NCBI RefSeq assembly: GCF_014201145.1
Contig: NZ_JACHDP010000001.1
Coordinates: 2,108,001 to 2,172,000, forward strand
DNA length: 64,000 nucleotides
Reading direction: 5' to 3'
Source: Micromonospora parathelypteridis
GTDB taxonomy: Bacteria; Actinomycetota; Actinomycetes; Mycobacteriales; Micromonosporaceae
Program-made: the position numbers and the translations under genes
Shown here: positions 61,225 to 64,000 of the stretch, in pieces
How positions within the stretch are numbered: the first letter of the stretch is position 1
Layout: every line of letters begins with the position of its first letter
The notes under the pieces: generated by a model
What the model saw: the letters and a program-made list of their open reading frames with translations, nothing else
Database searches by the model: none
What the model was told of the DNA's origin: nothing

Positions 61225-61625
61225 CTCAACTGACTGGCCAAGCAGTGACCGACGACGTGGTGCACCTCACGGTGCCTGCCGACGGCGGCTACCTTGGCGT
61301 GCTCCGTACCGCCACCGCCGGTCTCGCGGCCCGGTTGCAGTTCGCGCTCGACGAGATCGAGGATCTGCGGATCGCGGTCGACGAGGCGTGCGCCATGCTG
61401 CTCGCCATCGCCACCCGCGACGCCGAGTTGGAGTGCCGCTTCGCGGTCACCGAGGACGCGTTGACCGTCGAGGTGACCGTGCCGACCGTGCGTGGCGCCA
61501 CGCTGCCCGCCGAGTCGTCCTTCGCCTGGAAGGTGCTCACCGCGCTGACCACCTCGGCATCCGCCACGGCCGCCGACGGTCGGGCCACGATCGCGCTGCT
61601 CACCCGCCGCTCCGGCGGCTACTGA
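61221..61625 (+). CDS. Anti-sigma regulatory factor-like ATPase (RsbW/HATPase_c_2)
   Basis: A 134-residue protein: LRTATAGLAARLQFALDEIEDLRIAVDEACAMLLAIA matches the RsbW/SpoIIAB-type kinase N-box, while the G-rich nucleotide loop is degenerate (PAESSFAWKVLTAL). These proteins sequester a sigma factor and phosphorylate anti-anti-sigma partners. No sigma factor gene follows, which is unusual because related genes are commonly next to sigF/sigB-type genes. It is coupled to the GNAT gene by a 4-bp overlap. Confidence 0.8.
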   Translation: MTQLTGQAVTDDVVHLTVPADGGYLGVLRTATAGLAARLQFALDEIEDLRIAVDEACAMLLAIATRDAELECRFAVTEDALTVEVTVPTVRGATLPAESSFAWKVLTALTTSASATAADGRATIALLTRRSGGY

Positions 61626-61649
61626 CCGGCCCAGCGCAGGCCGGCAGGG

Positions 61650-62039
61650 TCACTCGAAGCCGAGGGCCCGGGTCGTCGGTGGGCTGACCAGCAGCCAGCC
61701 CACGCCCAGGCCGAGGACCATCAACGGCACACCCAGCCAGCCGAGCCCGGCCTGGATCATGAACCACCCGATCGGCAGCAGCATCAGCTGGAGCACGATC
61801 GCGGGGGCTCGTGCGCCCGCCTTGCGGCGCAGCAGCGCGCGGCCCAGCGCCCAGAGCACGACGGCGGCCCCGACGGCGAAGGCGGTCACCAGCAACGCCG
61901 ACGCCAGATCGGTGGTGGTGGCCGTGAGGTCGGCCCAGACCAGCCATGCCGCGAGCAGCCCGACGACGGCCGCTTCCGCCCACAGCAGCCGGACCGCCCA
62001 GCGGAGCGTGACGGGGAACGGGGCCGAGTCGATGGTCAC
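61650..62039 (-). CDS. Hypothetical four-helix membrane protein
   Basis: A 129-residue protein with about four hydrophobic segments (LLWAEAAVVGLLAAWLVWADL, LASALLVTAFAVGAAVVLWALG, IVLQLMLLPIGWFMIQAGL, LGVPLMVLGLGVGWLLVS). The family is not recognised. I set GTG 62039 as the start because TATCGT lies 7 nt upstream; a GTG at 62048 is an alternative. It is divergent from the diacylglycerol kinase gene with only 43 bp between starts. Confidence 0.7.
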   Translation of the reverse strand: MTIDSAPFPVTLRWAVRLLWAEAAVVGLLAAWLVWADLTATTTDLASALLVTAFAVGAAVVLWALGRALLRRKAGARAPAIVLQLMLLPIGWFMIQAGLGWLGVPLMVLGLGVGWLLVSPPTTRALGFE

Positions 62040-62046
62040 GCGCGCC

Positions 62047-62075
62047 ACGATACCCGGGCTACCGAGAGGTACAGT
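62047..62075. promoter_or_regulatory. Overlapping divergent leaderless promoters
   Basis: Minus-strand -10 TATCGT (62052-62047) serves the start at 62039 and plus-strand -10 TACAGT (62070-62075) serves the start at 62083, each 7 nt away. Each -10 falls where the other promoter's -35 should be. Confidence 0.5.
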
Positions 62076-62082
62076 GCCGCCC

Positions 62083-63033
62083 ATGCGGGCCGTCCTGGTG
62101 GTCAATCCAAAGGCCACCACCACCAGCGAACGCAGCCGGGACGTGCTTGTCCGGGCGCTGCGCAGCGAAGTCGACCTCAGCGTGCGCTACACCCGCCGGC
62201 GCGGGCACGCCATGGCGTTGGCCCGGGAGGCCGCTGCGGAGGGTGTCGACCTGGTCGTCACCCTGGGTGGCGACGGCACCGTGAACGAGGTGGTGAACGG
62301 TCTGATGACGGCCGACCCGCCGCTGGGCGCCGACGATGCCACGATGGCCGAGCGGCTGCCCGCGCTGGCGACCGTGCCGGGCGGCTCGACCAACGTGTTC
62401 GCCCGTGCGCTGGGCCTGCCCCGGGAGTGGCCGGAGGCGACCAGCATGATCCTCGAAGGGTTGCGGCTGGGCCGGAGCCGAACGGTTGGGCTGGGCCGCG
62501 CGGACGACCGCTACTTCACCTTCTGCGCGGGGTTCGGCCTGGATGCGGCCGTGATCCACCGGGTGGAGCAGGCCCGGCGCAAGGGTCGGGTGTCCACACC
62601 GACGCTCTATCTGCGCTCGATCATGAGCCAGTACTTCTTCGCATCGGACCGGCGGCATCCGGCGATCGTCCTGGAACGTCCGGACGAGCCGGCGGAGACC
62701 GAGCTCGCCACCGTCATCATCCAGAACACGGCGCCATGGACGTACCTGGGTGACCGGGAGGTCAACCCGAACCCGGCGGCGTCGTTCGACCTCGGGCTGG
62801 ATGTGCTGGCGTTGCGTCAGCTCCGGGTGGCTAGCACAACACGGACAGTGACGCAGTTCCTGTCCCGGCAACCGGATCCGCGAGGTCGTCAGGTGTTACG
62901 ACTCCATGACACTGCGGAGTTCACGCTGGTCTCCAGTCGCCCACAGGCGTTCCAGCTCGACGGCGACTATCTCGGCGAGCGGGAGAAAGTCAGATTCACC
63001 TCCGTTCCCGCCGCACTGAGAGTAATCTGCTAG
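62083..63033 (+). CDS. Diacylglycerol kinase catalytic-domain lipid kinase
   Basis: A 316-residue DAGK_cat-family enzyme: AVLVVNPKATTTSER, TLGGDGTVNEVVNG (nucleotide-binding GGDGT) and the PGGSTNVFARALGLP loop. The C-terminal half is a beta-sandwich ending FQLDGDYLGEREKVRF. It phosphorylates diacylglycerol or a related lipid such as a sphingoid base or phosphatidylinositol precursor. The ATG is 7 nt after TACAGT, so the transcript is probably leaderless. Confidence 0.9.
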   Translation: MRAVLVVNPKATTTSERSRDVLVRALRSEVDLSVRYTRRRGHAMALAREAAAEGVDLVVTLGGDGTVNEVVNGLMTADPPLGADDATMAERLPALATVPGGSTNVFARALGLPREWPEATSMILEGLRLGRSRTVGLGRADDRYFTFCAGFGLDAAVIHRVEQARRKGRVSTPTLYLRSIMSQYFFASDRRHPAIVLERPDEPAETELATVIIQNTAPWTYLGDREVNPNPAASFDLGLDVLALRQLRVASTTRTVTQFLSRQPDPRGRQVLRLHDTAEFTLVSSRPQAFQLDGDYLGEREKVRFTSVPAALRVIC

Positions 63034-63059
63034 GTCTCGGGTACTGCCCTTGGTCGACA

Positions 63060-63090
63060 CGGTGACCGCGACCGCCTCGGCCGGTCACCG
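63060..63090. terminator. Hairpin after the diacylglycerol kinase gene
   Basis: CGGTGACCG (63060-63068) pairs with CGGTCACCG (63082-63090). Confidence 0.65.
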
Positions 63091-63249
63091 CCACACCGAG
63101 GGGCAGGTGCCGGAAATGTCAGCAATGTCACGCGGACTGTACTATATTGATCCTCGACTGTGGCACGGCGGGTAACCAGGAAAGCACTGGAACCCGGACA
63201 AATGGGTTGTGGGCTTGCTCACCGCCCGGAGTTTTTCCGAGCGTCACCC

Positions 63250-63320
63250 TTGACATCACGACTGTTCGTGAAAGTATTCACAAGCGAACTTGAGTTACCG
63301 GGACATTGCCTGGATATGCT
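63250..63320 (+). promoter_or_regulatory. whiB1 promoter region with CRP-like site
   Basis: The site GTGA-N6-TCACA at 63268-63282 matches the CRP core consensus. A TTGACA (63250-63255) with AGTATT 17 bp on, and a TTGAGT (63290-63295) with TATGCT at 63315-63320, are alternative promoters. With the second, the CRP site would centre about 50 bp before the start. The rest of 63091-63483 is less GC-rich than its surroundings and holds no gene I can support; a TACTATATT stretch at 63140 could be another promoter. Confidence 0.6.
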
Positions 63321-63483
63321 CGTCAGGTTGAGCTGTTCCAGCAGGTCCCCGGGCGCTAACCGCCTGCTCACGCACTGCCGAATGGACGAACGCTAACTGT
63401 CACCATCGGCACTGCGGATGCATATAGGAAAAGCACGACCAAGCAATTGTTGCCACCCATCCAGAATGAGGAGTGTTGCCGCC

Positions 63484-63741
63484 ATGGACTGGCGTCACCA
63501 TGCTGTCTGCCGCGACGAGGACCCGGAACTGTTCTTCCCGATCGGGACGTCCGGACCGGCTCTCCTGCAGGTCGAGCAGGCCAAGGCCGTCTGCAGGCGC
63601 TGCTCCGTGACCGACCAGTGCCTGCAGTGGGCACTCGAGTCTGGTCAGGACGCCGGCGTCTGGGGCGGAATGAGCGAGGAGGAGCGGCGCGCTGTCAAGC
63701 GGCGCGGCGGCCTCCGGGTGCTGCGCGCTCACTCCGCCTGA
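63484..63741 (+). CDS. whiB1: WhiB-family transcriptional regulator WhiB1/WblE
   Basis: An 85-residue [4Fe-4S] protein. Cluster ligands Cys9, Cys37, Cys40 and Cys46 (MDWRHHAVC...CRRCSVTDQC), the GVWGG turn and the basic RRAVKRRGG tail are all present. The opening MDWRHHAVCRDEDPELFFP is diagnostic for WhiB1/WblE. In mycobacteria WhiB1 is essential, binds the primary sigma factor and responds to nitric oxide. A GAGGAG ribosome site precedes the ATG. The long upstream region (over 400 bp) is typical. Confidence 0.95.
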   Translation: MDWRHHAVCRDEDPELFFPIGTSGPALLQVEQAKAVCRRCSVTDQCLQWALESGQDAGVWGGMSEEERRAVKRRGGLRVLRAHSA

Positions 63742-63760
63742 TCCCCAACGACACAGCTGC

Positions 63761-63790
63761 ACGCCCCGGTGGGTCCGCCCGCCGGGGCGT
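63761..63790. terminator. Bidirectional hairpin after whiB1
   Basis: ACGCCCCGG (63761-63769) pairs perfectly with its complement (63782-63790) between convergent genes. Confidence 0.75.
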
Positions 63791-63821
63791 TCCGCTGTCC
63801 GACACACGAATCAGCGCGCCG

Positions 63822-64000
63822 TCACCACGCCGGTGTCACCACGCGCCCGCCGGGCTGGTCATCGACCCGGCGCAACACCAACCCGACCAACTCCGGTGCG
63901 TCGGTCAACGGCGCGGCGACCGCCACCGCGCCCGCCGCGCGGGCAGCCTCGGTCACCGCATCATGGAACAGGCCCGGCGCCAGGAAGTACGCGGACACCG
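63822..64000 (-). CDS. C-terminal part of a sirohydrochlorin chelatase (CbiX)-like protein (5' end outside window)
   Basis: The last 59 codons of a minus-strand gene, ending at 63822. It reads VSAYFLAPGLFHDAV..., then APLTDAPELVGLVLRRVDD and a short tail. The YFLAPG-x4-D and late APL...ELVGLVLRR segments are typical of the second half of CbiX/SirB-like proteins that insert Co or Fe into sirohydrochlorin. Only the end is visible, so cofactor specificity is unknown. Confidence 0.72.
   Translation of the reverse strand, partial: VSAYFLAPGLFHDAVTEAARAAGAVAVAAPLTDAPELVGLVLRRVDDQPGGRVVTPAW

Noticed and set aside
63160..63396. 78-codon open frame upstream of whiB1
   Set aside because: It spans the predicted whiB1 promoter and CRP-like site, has no good start and resembles no family.

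Overview
The window is a gene-dense stretch of a chromosome from a high-GC actinobacterium, most likely Micromonosporaceae (Micromonospora or a close relative). The evidence is the very GC-rich third codon positions, many GTG starts, a WhiB1/WblE regulator, a nickel superoxide dismutase with its S26 maturation protease, an actinobacterial fused 2-oxoglutarate decarboxylase (Kgd) followed by a DUF6104 protein, and recurrent intergenic palindromes of a kind I associate with Micromonospora. I see no tRNA, rRNA, CRISPR array, prophage or insertion sequence. This looks like ordinary core or semi-core chromosome, so most of the interest lies in regulation and gene pairings.

Layout. 1-4.8 kb: tail of an MMPL transporter, an erythromycin-esterase-family protein, a DUF2795 protein, a Gfo/Idh oxidoreductase, two overlapping membrane proteins and a FabG-like reductase. 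5-13 kb: a large secreted subtilisin, a TreS-like GH13 enzyme divergent from a DUF1349 protein, DedA, and a second YidC with a DUF6412 partner. 13-20 kb: YbdK-type glutamate-cysteine ligase, a CoA-disulfide-reductase-like flavoprotein, a LacI regulator, then an AGE-family sugar isomerase plus PfkB kinase operon on the other strand. That operon is preceded by a short leader ORF and a LacI-type operator. 20-27 kb: an APH(6)/Hur-type kinase, an Nei-type DNA glycosylase, the ddaH-rocD arginine pair, an FHA protein with a pterin dehydratase, and a fatty acid desaturase. 27-36 kb: an 1163-residue polytopic membrane protein, CutA, a patatin-PlsC pair, a Ser/Thr kinase, a GT4 glycosyltransferase and a BON protein. 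36-42 kb: a response regulator, histidine kinase and PepD-like protease in the mprA-mprB-pepD order, then a PadR-DUF4097 operon. 42-46.7 kb: an OlsB-OlsA-like acyltransferase pair, a hotdog-fold protein and an ABC exporter. 47-54.5 kb: kgd and pta-ackA. 54.5-64 kb: two paralogous lipoprotein hydrolases flanking a nucleotidyltransferase, an alcohol dehydrogenase, malic enzyme, sodX-sodN, a GNAT, an anti-sigma-type ATPase, a diacylglycerol kinase, whiB1 and the tail of a sirohydrochlorin-chelatase-like gene.

Working together. kgd, malic enzyme and pta-ackA form a central-carbon and overflow set. ddaH-rocD should feed arginine-derived carbon to glutamate semialdehyde. The olsBA, patatin-PlsC, desaturase and diacylglycerol kinase genes all act on membrane lipid. 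mprAB-pepD, padR-DUF4097 and whiB1 are envelope or redox stress modules.

Regulatory observations. About a dozen genes have a TANNNT -10 element 6-7 nt before the start codon, the leaderless-transcript architecture. Several promoters carry clear inverted repeats: AGE operon (LacI type), DUF4097-padR (PadR type), whiB1 (CRP type) and malic enzyme. Five long intergenic palindromes of at least four sequence classes are the most puzzling structures. I did not find a convincing new defence or biosynthetic system. The best candidates for something undescribed are the palindromes, the leader-ORF-coupled AGE operon and the four-hairpin array upstream of ddaH.
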